Positions 1-5,780 of a stretch of DNA of 27,147 nt are shown piece after piece. The stretch comes from Bacillota bacterium (GTDB taxonomy: Bacteria; Bacillota; Clostridia; Tissierellales; Sedimentibacteraceae). Both the position numbers and the translations under genes were made by a program. The notes beneath the pieces are model-generated. The model had not been told where the DNA came from, ran no database searches, and saw only the letters and a program-made list of their open reading frames with translations. The stretch lies in assembly GCA_023416855.1 (NCBI GenBank), contig JAEZGU010000168.1, positions 1 through 27,147 of the forward strand, written 5' to 3'. Position 1 is the stretch's first letter, and each line of letters begins with the position of its first letter.

Positions 1-656
1 CTCCAATGTCTATGATTATTGATTGTGAACCAATTTATTTTGAATATGACAATAGGAGCTGGATGATTGAATTATGGAAGGGACAATACGGTATGACAAC
101 AGGATGTGAAATCGGAGTATATGAAACATCGAAGTACAGAATTGATGATGATTATATTAAAGACACTTTTTATAACAGTGCTGGTGATAAAGATATGTTA
201 AAAATGTCTTTTGTACTTAAAAAGAACGGAAAAATAATCATGAGTAGGAAAGGTGTGCATTGGTGGCTTACAGGATTTAAACTTGGCGAATTTTCACATC
301 CACATGAGCTAACTATGGAACTAAGCATATCATTAAAGGATAGTTTAATGAGAGATAAATTTATTATAGGTCTTAAAGAGGCTGGTTATAATGATGAAGA
401 AATAGTAGTGGTGAACAATACTGTAAGATTGGTTTTTGATGAACCTAAAACTCCACAGCCTTACTCAAGAAACAAGGTGTTAGACTATATTATGCAGGCT
501 AATAATAAAAATCTCTGTGAGGATTTCAATGAACTAACTAAGGATTATGATAATTCAATAGATAAAATCATTTATGTGAGAGAAACAGCTCCTGAATTTT
601 TAACGCAGCTTTATAAGTTAGGTAAAAGCAGATCATTGTTTCAATACTATTTATAA
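1..656 (+). CDS. DUF4474 domain protein, 5' end outside the window
   Basis: The reading frame is open to the first base of the window, and the only internal ATG near the edge (position 6) has no ribosome binding site. The visible protein opens with MIIDCEPIYFEYD and continues with MIELWKGQYGMTTGCEIGVY, which are the conserved core of DUF4474 proteins and normally lie well inside the chain. I therefore read this as the C-terminal 217 or so residues of a longer protein. No signal peptide or membrane segment is visible in this part. The function of the family is unknown. A metallophosphoesterase gene starts 17 bases after the stop codon and may be co-transcribed. Confidence 0.8.
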   Translation, partial: PMSMIIDCEPIYFEYDNRSWMIELWKGQYGMTTGCEIGVYETSKYRIDDDYIKDTFYNSAGDKDMLKMSFVLKKNGKIIMSRKGVHWWLTGFKLGEFSHPHELTMELSISLKDSLMRDKFIIGLKEAGYNDEEIVVVNNTVRLVFDEPKTPQPYSRNKVLDYIMQANNKNLCEDFNELTKDYDNSIDKIIYVRETAPEFLTQLYKLGKSRSLFQYYL

Positions 657-673
657 TTTACGGGGATGTTCTT

Positions 674-1591
674 ATGAATTACTTAAATCGAATATCAAAG
701 GTTTATCAGACATCAGAACGGATATATTTTGATGATAATTCTAAGTTTATTTTTATGAGTGACTGTCACAGAGGAGATGGAAGTTGGGCTGATTCGTTCT
801 CAAAAAATCAGAATATTTTTTTTGCTGCTTTGTCACATTACTATAAAGAAGGTTATACTTATATCGAAATTGGTGACGGAGATGAGTTGTGGGAGAATAG
901 AAAATTTCAAGATATAATTGATGAGCATAGTGATGCATTTTGGATAATGAAAAAGTTTTATGAAAAAGACCGCTTTTATATGATATACGGCAATCATGAT
1001 ATGGTAAAGAAAAAAGATAAATTTGTAACGGAAAATTTATATCAATATTTAAGACAAAGAGACGGCAAAACAATTCCGCTATTTACAAATATTAAAATAC
1101 ATGAGGGATTAGTATTAAAGCACAAGGAAAGCGATGTTGAAATATTACTATTACATGGACATCAGGTTGATTTTTTAAACAATGATATATGGAAGATTGC
1201 AAAGTTCTTAGTTAGATATTTTTGGAAACCATTAGAGAATTTTGGAGTTAATGACGTAACGAGAACTGCTAAAAATTATAAAAGGAAAACTGCAGTAGCA
1301 AAAAAATTATCAGAGTGGGCTAAAAAGGAAAACAAAATTTTAGTAGCAGGTCATAATCATAGACCGATGTTTCCTTTAAATTATGATACTTCATATTTTA
1401 ATGATGGGAGTTGTGTACATCCAAGGTGCATAACAGGAATTGAAATAGAAGAAGGTAGTATTCAGCTTATAAAATGGAGTATCAAATCAAAAGATACAGG
1501 CCAGTTGTTTATAGGTAAGGACATTTTGGCAGGGCCTATAAAAATTAAAAATTATATAAATAATAACTTTATACTTACACATAATAAATAA
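674..1591 (+). CDS. Calcineurin-like metallophosphoesterase
   Basis: The 305-residue protein carries the signature motifs of a two-metal phosphoesterase in order: MSDCHRGD near residue 28 (D-x-H), IGDGDELWE near 66, GNHD at 106-109, LLHGHQVD in the middle and AGHNHRP in the last third. These residues normally bind two metal ions that activate water for phosphoester hydrolysis. There is no signal peptide, so the enzyme should be cytoplasmic. The overall pattern resembles UDP-2,3-diacylglucosamine hydrolase-like and other stand-alone phosphoesterases, but the substrate cannot be read from sequence. The start at 674 follows a GGGGATG-like ribosome binding site. It sits directly behind the DUF4474 gene. 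Confidence 0.85.
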   Translation: MNYLNRISKVYQTSERIYFDDNSKFIFMSDCHRGDGSWADSFSKNQNIFFAALSHYYKEGYTYIEIGDGDELWENRKFQDIIDEHSDAFWIMKKFYEKDRFYMIYGNHDMVKKKDKFVTENLYQYLRQRDGKTIPLFTNIKIHEGLVLKHKESDVEILLLHGHQVDFLNNDIWKIAKFLVRYFWKPLENFGVNDVTRTAKNYKRKTAVAKKLSEWAKKENKILVAGHNHRPMFPLNYDTSYFNDGSCVHPRCITGIEIEEGSIQLIKWSIKSKDTGQLFIGKDILAGPIKIKNYINNNFILTHNK

Positions 1592-1633
1592 TGATTATTA
1601 TTTTATAATCTAAAAAACAGCGAGGTGAAAGAA

Positions 1634-1867
1634 ATGAATAAACCAAAACCTGATGACAGAAGAGATAATGTTGATAAAATTCAAAGAAATATTGATAATA
1701 CAATTGCTAACTACAGGGAAACAGAAGATATGATAAAAAACAGTGTCAATAGTAAGCAAAAAAGTGATCTTCAAGCAAAAAATGTAAGAAGAGAATTGTC
1801 AATTGAAAACATGAGAAGAGAAATAAGAGATGAAGCTTTGGATAAAAGAAATGGAAATGTAAAGTAA
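1634..1867 (+). CDS. tlp: Small acid-soluble spore protein Tlp
   Basis: This 77-residue, highly charged protein matches the Tlp family: KPDDRRDN at the N-terminus, a helical centre, and RRELSIENMRREIRDEA near the C-terminus. Tlp is a minor spore-core protein in Bacillus and Clostridia, made in the forespore. The frame stays open to a GTG at 1625, but the ribosome binding site GAGGTG at 1622-1627 overlaps that codon and is spaced correctly for the ATG at 1634, which also gives the family-typical N-terminus. In Bacillus the gene is read by sigma-G; I could not identify a convincing sigma-G promoter in the AT-rich sequence upstream. Confidence 0.88.
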   Translation: MNKPKPDDRRDNVDKIQRNIDNTIANYRETEDMIKNSVNSKQKSDLQAKNVRRELSIENMRREIRDEALDKRNGNVK

Positions 1868-1883
1868 GATAAAGCTCTCTATT

Positions 1884-1960
1884 AGGTTGTTGAAAAAGCC
1901 TGCCTGCTCAGTTGCCCGTTCTCCGGTGCCTTGCATGACGAGCTTTTCAACAACCTTTTA
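1884..1960. terminator. Long-stem GC-rich hairpin between convergent genes
   Basis: A near-perfect inverted repeat has its left arm (AGGTTGTTGAAAAAGC) at 1884-1899 and its right arm (GCTTTTCAACAACCT) at 1942-1956. The only flaw is one extra base in the A/T run. The 42-base loop is about 62% G+C, far above its surroundings. The right arm runs into TTTTA. It lies between the converging tlp and EamA genes, so it can end transcription from at least the plus strand. The GC-rich loop is unlike an ordinary terminator and suggests a dispersed repeat element. Confidence 0.6.
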
Positions 1961-1969
1961 CTATTATTT

Positions 1970-2875
1970 TTATACTAATGATTTATCTTTCTTAAAATTC
2001 TCAGACTGAGCAATTAACATTCCTAACAGCATCAATGCACAACCTAAGTATCCTCTAACTGGAAGTAGTTCATTAAGCAACAATAATCCTCCAATAGCTG
2101 CAAATACTGATTCCATACTTAATGCGATTGCTGCATGGGATGGTTTTGCGTATTTTTGTCCAACAGCTTGAAGTGTATATGCAACTCCTGCTGACATAAC
2201 ACCACCATACAATATTGGAACTATGGCACTTGTCAATCCGGATAAATTAACATCTTCTGTTATGAATGCTACGATTAAGCTCAACACTGAGCAGGTTGCG
2301 AATTGAACGGATGAAAGCTTAATTGCATTGATATTTTTAACAAATTTATCAATTAATTGAATATGTGCTGCCCAGAAAAATGCGCCAATGATTTCTAAAA
2401 AATCTCCAAATTCAATGGTAAAACCTTCATTAATACTTAAAAAATACAGACCAATAACTGCTGTTAGCGCACCAAGCCATGTTGCCGCATTAGTTTTTTG
2501 TTTTAAAAATATTCCTAATATAGGTACTAATACAATGTATAAGCTTGTTATAAAACCTGCCTTTGCAGCAGTGGTGTATATTAAACCAACCTGTTGAAGG
2601 GATGCTGCTATAAATAAAACAGATCCTAATAAAATTCCTGATTTGACAGTTGTTTTTAAGTCTGCTTCTTCAGTATTTTCTATGTTTTCTGTGGATTTTT
2701 TACTAAAAAAATAAATAACCGGCAGTAATGAAATGCTTCCCAATGCAAATCTAACGCCGTTAAATGTAAATGCTCCCACATGCTGCATGCCTACTCGTTG
2801 TGCTACAAATGCAAAACCCCATATAGCTGCAGTTAAAAGTAATATAAGTACTGATTTAACTTCTTTGTTTTTCAT
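1970..2875 (-). CDS. EamA/DMT-family membrane transporter
   Basis: The 301-residue protein has about ten hydrophobic segments arranged as two EamA halves. The first starts with LLTAAIWGFAFVAQRVGMQHVG and the second with IIGAFFWAAHIQLIDKF, followed by GVAYTLQAVGQKYA and the family-typical tail ALSMESVFAAIGGLLLLNE. Members of this drug/metabolite transporter superfamily export amino acids, metabolites or drugs; the substrate here is unknown. The frame is open 14 codons further upstream, but the ATG at 2875 is preferred because a GAGGGA ribosome binding site lies 7 bases before it. That site forms one arm of an inverted repeat, which could control translation. Confidence 0.88.
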   Translation of the reverse strand: MKNKEVKSVLILLLTAAIWGFAFVAQRVGMQHVGAFTFNGVRFALGSISLLPVIYFFSKKSTENIENTEEADLKTTVKSGILLGSVLFIAASLQQVGLIYTTAAKAGFITSLYIVLVPILGIFLKQKTNAATWLGALTAVIGLYFLSINEGFTIEFGDFLEIIGAFFWAAHIQLIDKFVKNINAIKLSSVQFATCSVLSLIVAFITEDVNLSGLTSAIVPILYGGVMSAGVAYTLQAVGQKYAKPSHAAIALSMESVFAAIGGLLLLNELLPVRGYLGCALMLLGMLIAQSENFKKDKSLV

Positions 2876-2878
2876 AAA

Positions 2879-2944
2879 ATTCCCTCTTCTAAAAATATTA
2901 TGACAATATATTATCATGAAATCTACTTTAAGGGAAGAGGGAAT
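2879..2944 (-). promoter_or_regulatory. Inverted repeat covering the EamA ribosome binding site
   Basis: An 11-base perfect inverted repeat has arms at 2879-2889 and 2934-2944 (GAAGAGGGAAT on the minus strand at the downstream arm). The downstream arm contains the ribosome binding site of the EamA gene. In RNA entering from the yvrJ side the two arms could pair and hide that site. RNA starting inside the 44-base spacer would lack the first arm. The role is inferred. Confidence 0.4.
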
Positions 2945-2954
2945 CTTTTTGTTA

Positions 2955-3098
2955 TCATTTCATGCTCTTTATAGCGGTAGTGAGCTCGTGAATAGATTCT
3001 GTCAATTGATTAAGTTTAGATTCAATTCTTACCAACAGGTATACTGTAATTGCAATAGGAAAACCAAAGTTTCCGATTATATTAATAATTTCTTCCAT
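2955..3098 (-). CDS. yvrJ: YvrJ family small membrane protein
   Basis: A 47-residue protein reads MEEIINIIGNFGFPIAITVY, then LLVRIESKLNQLTESIHELT, ending in AIKSMK. This is the typical YvrJ architecture: one hydrophobic N-terminal segment containing GFPIA, followed by a short amphipathic helix. It is preceded by a near-perfect AGGAGGTGAG ribosome binding site and begins 4 bases after the stop codon of the sigma factor gene, so the two are almost certainly translated together. In Bacillus subtilis, yvrJ lies next to the sigma-O (YvrI) locus and belongs to its regulon. The molecular function is unknown. An open frame on the opposite strand over the same bases is not a gene. Confidence 0.85.
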   Translation of the reverse strand: MEEIINIIGNFGFPIAITVYLLVRIESKLNQLTESIHELTTAIKSMK

Positions 3099-3102
3099 AA
3101 TC

Positions 3103-3675
3103 TCACCTCCTGTATATGCACTTCTTTAATTTCTTAATAATCCTTGATTTTCTGTTTAATACAGCTCTGTTAGAGATATCTAAATCTTTTGCTATTTCTG
3201 ATATTGATCTTTCGGCATAGAAATAAGAAAATACTAATCGTTGCTCTTTTTCTGATAATTTATCTATACATAACTTAAGAAGAGAATTTTCTTCTTCTTT
3301 AATTATTGTTTGTTCTAAGCTTTCTTCAAAGTCTATAAGTTGATTTTGATTAGCGTTTTTCAAGTCTGTAAGAGAAGCTGAGATTTTTATGCTTTCTCTG
3401 TAATGATTCATATAAAAATATTTAATTTTGCTTTTTACATATGCAAGAAAGTGTGCCTCTTTATTATTATCAAAGCTTTTTAGTGCGCCAAGTACTACAA
3501 TATATCCTTCCTGCAATAAGTCTTCAACTACTGAATCATTGTAATTCCAATACTTATAGATGTTCCTGTATATAAGAGGTTTTAATTTATTTAATAAAAT
3601 TTCCTGATATTTCTTGTCCCCTTTTAGAGACATTTGAATAATATAATTAATATCAGTACTTGCCTTATTACTCAT
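3103..3675 (-). CDS. Sigma-70 family RNA polymerase sigma factor
   Basis: The 190-residue protein has a region 2 core (VEDLLQEGYIVVLGALKSFD, residues about 50-70), a variable linker, and a region 4 helix-turn-helix (LSEKEQRLVFSYF then SISEIAKDLDISNRAVLNR, about 138-175), with a basic end. It lacks regions 1 and 3, so it is an alternative factor of the short type. The genomic link to YvrJ resembles the Bacillus subtilis sigma-O locus. No anti-sigma factor gene is adjacent. The last codons and the stop (AGG AGG TGA) double as the ribosome binding site of yvrJ. The gene diverges from a ComK-like regulator, which suggests a shared control region. Confidence 0.85.
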   Translation of the reverse strand: MSNKASTDINYIIQMSLKGDKKYQEILLNKLKPLIYRNIYKYWNYNDSVVEDLLQEGYIVVLGALKSFDNNKEAHFLAYVKSKIKYFYMNHYRESIKISASLTDLKNANQNQLIDFEESLEQTIIKEEENSLLKLCIDKLSEKEQRLVFSYFYAERSISEIAKDLDISNRAVLNRKSRIIKKLKKCIYRR

Positions 3676-3707
3676 AGCTCACCTGCTTTCTTGTATGACA
3701 CATCTTA

Positions 3708-3735
3708 AGGATAGCAGTTTATTTAAATAATGTAA
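3708..3735 (-). promoter_or_regulatory. Possible sigma-A promoter for the sigma factor/yvrJ pair
   Basis: On the minus strand a TTACAT element is followed after 16 bases by TATCCT, with a TGC extension just upstream of the -10. The matches to consensus are partial, so this is a tentative call. Confidence 0.3.
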
Positions 3736-3794
3736 AAAAATGAGTAGCATGAAAGTAAGGGGAGAGTCTGATTAAATTTCATGAAAAAATAATG

Positions 3795-3818
3795 TTAAAA
3801 TTTCAATGTAAATTTTAA
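3795..3818 (+). promoter_or_regulatory. AT-rich dyad ahead of the ComK-like gene
   Basis: Two perfect 9-base arms, TTAAAATTT and AAATTTTAA, flank CAATGT. The dyad ends two bases before the ribosome binding site (AAAGGA, 3821-3826) and overlaps a possible extended -10 (TGTTAAAAT). Bacillus ComK binds paired AT-rich boxes, so autoregulation is conceivable, but the exact AAAA-N5-TTTT box is absent. AT-rich dyads also arise by chance. Confidence 0.35.
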
Positions 3819-3836
3819 TAAAAGGATTTGTGTAAA

Positions 3837-4307
3837 ATGAAGGAAACATTAAAATTCAACGAAATTGAAGCTTTGTTGCCTGTTTACGTTAAAGATAAGG
3901 GAAACTGCACCGAAATTATAACAAAAGCCGGCTCCTTTGTAAAAAGTGCAACAATTGAAACTTGTGTAAAGAATTTAGCAGACTATTACAATATTAGTTT
4001 GTATCACAACAGAATTAATTATGGACATGAATTAGGTATAACAAATAAGGTTCCAATAGTTATTAATGAGAACTTAGTCTATGTTTATGTTAATGTAAGA
4101 GAGCCAATGTTCAAGCATGATGCAGCGTACGGTTATGTGGATATTAACTCCATAAAAGAGGTAATTGTGAAGGATGGCCATGCTGCTATTATAATGAATT
4201 CAGGTAATGTAATTCAGACAAGACAGAATATTAAAACATTGAAAAGAAGTATTCTCAATGGCAGATTAGCAAGGGATATTTACAAGGATAAGCATAAACT
4301 AAGTTAA
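3837..4307 (+). CDS. ComK-like transcription factor
   Basis: The 156-residue protein lines up along its length with ComK, the competence master regulator of Bacillus. Matching features are an N-terminal LLPVYVKDKG strand, the YHNRINYGHELGITNKVPIV block (compare YxGRK...KxPI in ComK), GYVDINSIKEVIV, a xMNSGNVIQ strand (FSNGKTxE in ComK) and a basic C-terminus with an NxRLAR-type helix. It lacks the C-terminal tail that targets Bacillus ComK to MecA/ClpCP, so stability control would differ. A TTG at 3828 is in frame, but AAAGGA at 3821-3826 is spaced for the ATG at 3837. The assignment rests on pattern similarity recalled without a search. The target genes are unknown. Confidence 0.7.
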   Translation: MKETLKFNEIEALLPVYVKDKGNCTEIITKAGSFVKSATIETCVKNLADYYNISLYHNRINYGHELGITNKVPIVINENLVYVYVNVREPMFKHDAAYGYVDINSIKEVIVKDGHAAIIMNSGNVIQTRQNIKTLKRSILNGRLARDIYKDKHKLS

Positions 4308-4319
4308 TAAGAACAAAAT

Positions 4320-4349
4320 GGGAGGTTCTTTATTTATGAAGAATCTCCC
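4320..4349 (+). terminator. Hairpin after the ComK-like gene
   Basis: An 11-base stem (GGGAGGTTCTT with AAGAATCTCCC, one G-U pair) closes on an 8-base loop just after the ComK-like stop codon. It is not followed by a clear T run, so termination strength is uncertain. It does separate this gene from the yabP promoter. Confidence 0.45.
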
Positions 4350-4361
4350 TAATACATGTCG

Positions 4362-4389
4362 TCATAATATGAGCATGGGGACATATAAT
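4362..4389 (+). promoter_or_regulatory. Sigma-E type promoter for yabP-yabQ
   Basis: TCATAAT at 4362-4368 and CATATAAT at 4382-4389 are separated by 13 bases. They match the sigma-E consensus (KMATATT, 13-15 bases, CATACAHT) at all but one position in each element. In Bacillus subtilis yabP and yabQ belong to the sigma-E mother-cell regulon, so site and gene agree. The expected start is about 30 bases before the yabP ATG. Confidence 0.65.
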
Positions 4390-4419
4390 TAATAATAATG
4401 GGAGTCAGGGGGATGTTAT

Positions 4420-4692
4420 ATGGACGAAAAAGTAGTTCAGAGCTTGTTGCTTGAAAATAAGGAAGTATTAAATGTAACAGGTGTTGAAGGTGTAGATAAT
4501 TTTAATGACGAAGTGGTTGTATTGTTAACTAATAAAGGAAAGCTTACAATTAAAGGTGAAAATTTAAACATTAGTAAATTAAATGTAGACGAAGGAAAAC
4601 TTATGGTAAAGGGTGAAATAAACTCCATAGTTTTTTCTGAATATGTTGGTCAGAGAGAAAAAGTAAGCTTGGTAAAGAAACTTTTTAAGTAG
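4420..4692 (+). CDS. yabP: Sporulation protein YabP
   Basis: This 90-residue protein contains the YabP fold: VLNVTGVEGVDNFNDEVVVL near the start, a central TNKGKLTIKGENLNISKLNVD and a C-terminal GEINSIVFSEY. YabP is needed for spore cortex formation and is made in the mother cell. The ATG follows AGGGGGAT with good spacing and lies behind a sigma-E-like promoter. yabQ starts 6 bases after its stop codon, so the two are co-translated. No membrane segment is seen. Confidence 0.9.
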   Translation: MDEKVVQSLLLENKEVLNVTGVEGVDNFNDEVVVLLTNKGKLTIKGENLNISKLNVDEGKLMVKGEINSIVFSEYVGQREKVSLVKKLFK

Positions 4693-4698
4693 GTTCTA

Positions 4699-5310
4699 AT
4701 GGATTATTTACCGTATTCTCAAGAATATATGCTTGCTGTATCAATTATGGCAGGTATGCTCCTTGGCAGTTTGTGGGATGCATACAGGCTTCTTCGCCAT
4801 TATATTAAATTAGGCACTTTTGGCATTGCGATTGGTGATTTAGTTTATTGGCTAATTAGTATTTACATAGGTGTTACTATTATATTTGATATAAGTTACG
4901 GAAATATAAGATTTTTTATTCTTATGGGATTTGTTATAGGCGCACTATTATATTTTTATGGAATTAGCCGATATATATTAAAATTGTTTATTTTTGTTAT
5001 TGATGGGGTATTAAAATATATTAAGAAAGCAGTAGAATTCATAATTGAACCGTTTAAGGCACTTGTCAGAAAACTAAAGATTATTTTGTATCCTTTTAAA
5101 CTTAAATATGAAAAAACTAAGAATAATGCAAAAAAAAGATATAAATTTTTTAAATTTAAACTAAAAAAGATTTCAAAAAATAGAAAGATAGTATATAATA
5201 GAAGGAAACAATTGAAGAGGTTAAACAAAAGACGAAGAAAGGAGCAGGCAAATGAACGACGACCAAAAGATAATAGAATTAAAAAGAAGAATCAACAACG
5301 AAGATTTTAG
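4699..5310 (+). CDS. yabQ: Spore cortex biosynthesis protein YabQ
   Basis: The 203-residue protein begins with several hydrophobic segments (YMLAVSIMAGMLLGSLWDAY, then DLVYWLISIYIGVTIIF and FFILMGFVIGALLYFYGIS), which is the YabQ membrane domain. It ends in a strikingly basic tail of about 75 residues dominated by Lys, Arg and Asn. Bacillus YabQ sits in the outer forespore membrane and is required for the cortex. The last 59 bases overlap divIC in another frame, so the end of the basic tail is encoded by the same DNA as the DivIC N-terminus. The start has only a weak ribosome binding site and probably relies on coupling to yabP. Confidence 0.88.
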   Translation: MDYLPYSQEYMLAVSIMAGMLLGSLWDAYRLLRHYIKLGTFGIAIGDLVYWLISIYIGVTIIFDISYGNIRFFILMGFVIGALLYFYGISRYILKLFIFVIDGVLKYIKKAVEFIIEPFKALVRKLKIILYPFKLKYEKTKNNAKKRYKFFKFKLKKISKNRKIVYNRRKQLKRLNKRRRKEQANERRPKDNRIKKKNQQRRF

Positions 5311-5707
5311 ACTGCAGGAAAAAGCTATAAAAGAAAAAAATAGACAGAAAAAATTTGAAGCTCCTATCAAAAAGAGAAGAAAACTAAATATAATAAATTT
5401 CTTGTTTTCTGTATTTGTAATATATTTTGTTTATACCGCATTTTCTCAATATCAATTATTGAATGACTTAAATAAACAAATTGATGAAAAATTATATGAG
5501 AAAGCAAAAATTGAAAAAAAGGTTCAAGAGCTTAAAAGTGATGTTGAAAAAATGAATAATGAGGAAGAACTTTTGGAGCTTGTTGAGAAAATTGCAAGAA
5601 ACCAGTATAAAATGGTTAAACCAAATGAAACCATCTACATAGACAAAAATAAAAATGATAATAAGTTGATTCAAGGTATTGGATTTCAAGGTGATTTAGA
5701 AAATTAG
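5252..5707 (+). CDS. divIC: Septum formation initiator DivIC/FtsB family
   Basis: The 151-residue protein has a basic cytoplasmic N-terminus (about 45 residues), one transmembrane helix (IINFLFSVFVIYFVYTAFSQ), a heptad-like coiled coil (about 68-110, rich in Leu, Lys and Glu) and a short C-terminal domain with the typical ELVEKIARNQYKMVKPNETI ending. DivIC/FtsB proteins join the divisome with FtsL and DivIB/FtsQ. The start is set by GGAGCAGG ahead of the ATG, inside the end of yabQ. Its position between yabQ and spoIIE matches Bacillus subtilis. The N-terminus is longer and more charged than usual, possibly because of the overlap. Confidence 0.9.
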   Translation: MNDDQKIIELKRRINNEDFRLQEKAIKEKNRQKKFEAPIKKRRKLNIINFLFSVFVIYFVYTAFSQYQLLNDLNKQIDEKLYEKAKIEKKVQELKSDVEKMNNEEELLELVEKIARNQYKMVKPNETIYIDKNKNDNKLIQGIGFQGDLEN

Positions 5708-5780
5708 ATATCAATAATCGCGCATTTAGACAGCATTTTACATTATATCTCTGCTACCATAACAATGAGGGGTGGAGTAT

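Noticed and set aside
753..1073. Minus-strand open frame of 106 codons inside the phosphoesterase gene
   Set aside because: Its composition is that expected from the complement of an AT-rich gene, and no initiation signal is seen.
1884..1960. Intact insertion sequence or transposon at the GC-rich hairpin
   Set aside because: It has no transposase and no target duplication; it is at most a miniature element or terminator.
2916..3137. Plus-strand open frame of 73 codons over yvrJ
   Set aside because: It lies antisense to the well-supported yvrJ gene, has no ribosome binding site and no recognisable protein pattern.
3750..3836. Canonical ComK box (AAAA-N5-TTTT pair) upstream of the ComK-like gene
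   Set aside because: No exact box exists; only a differently spaced AT dyad is present, reported separately with low weight.
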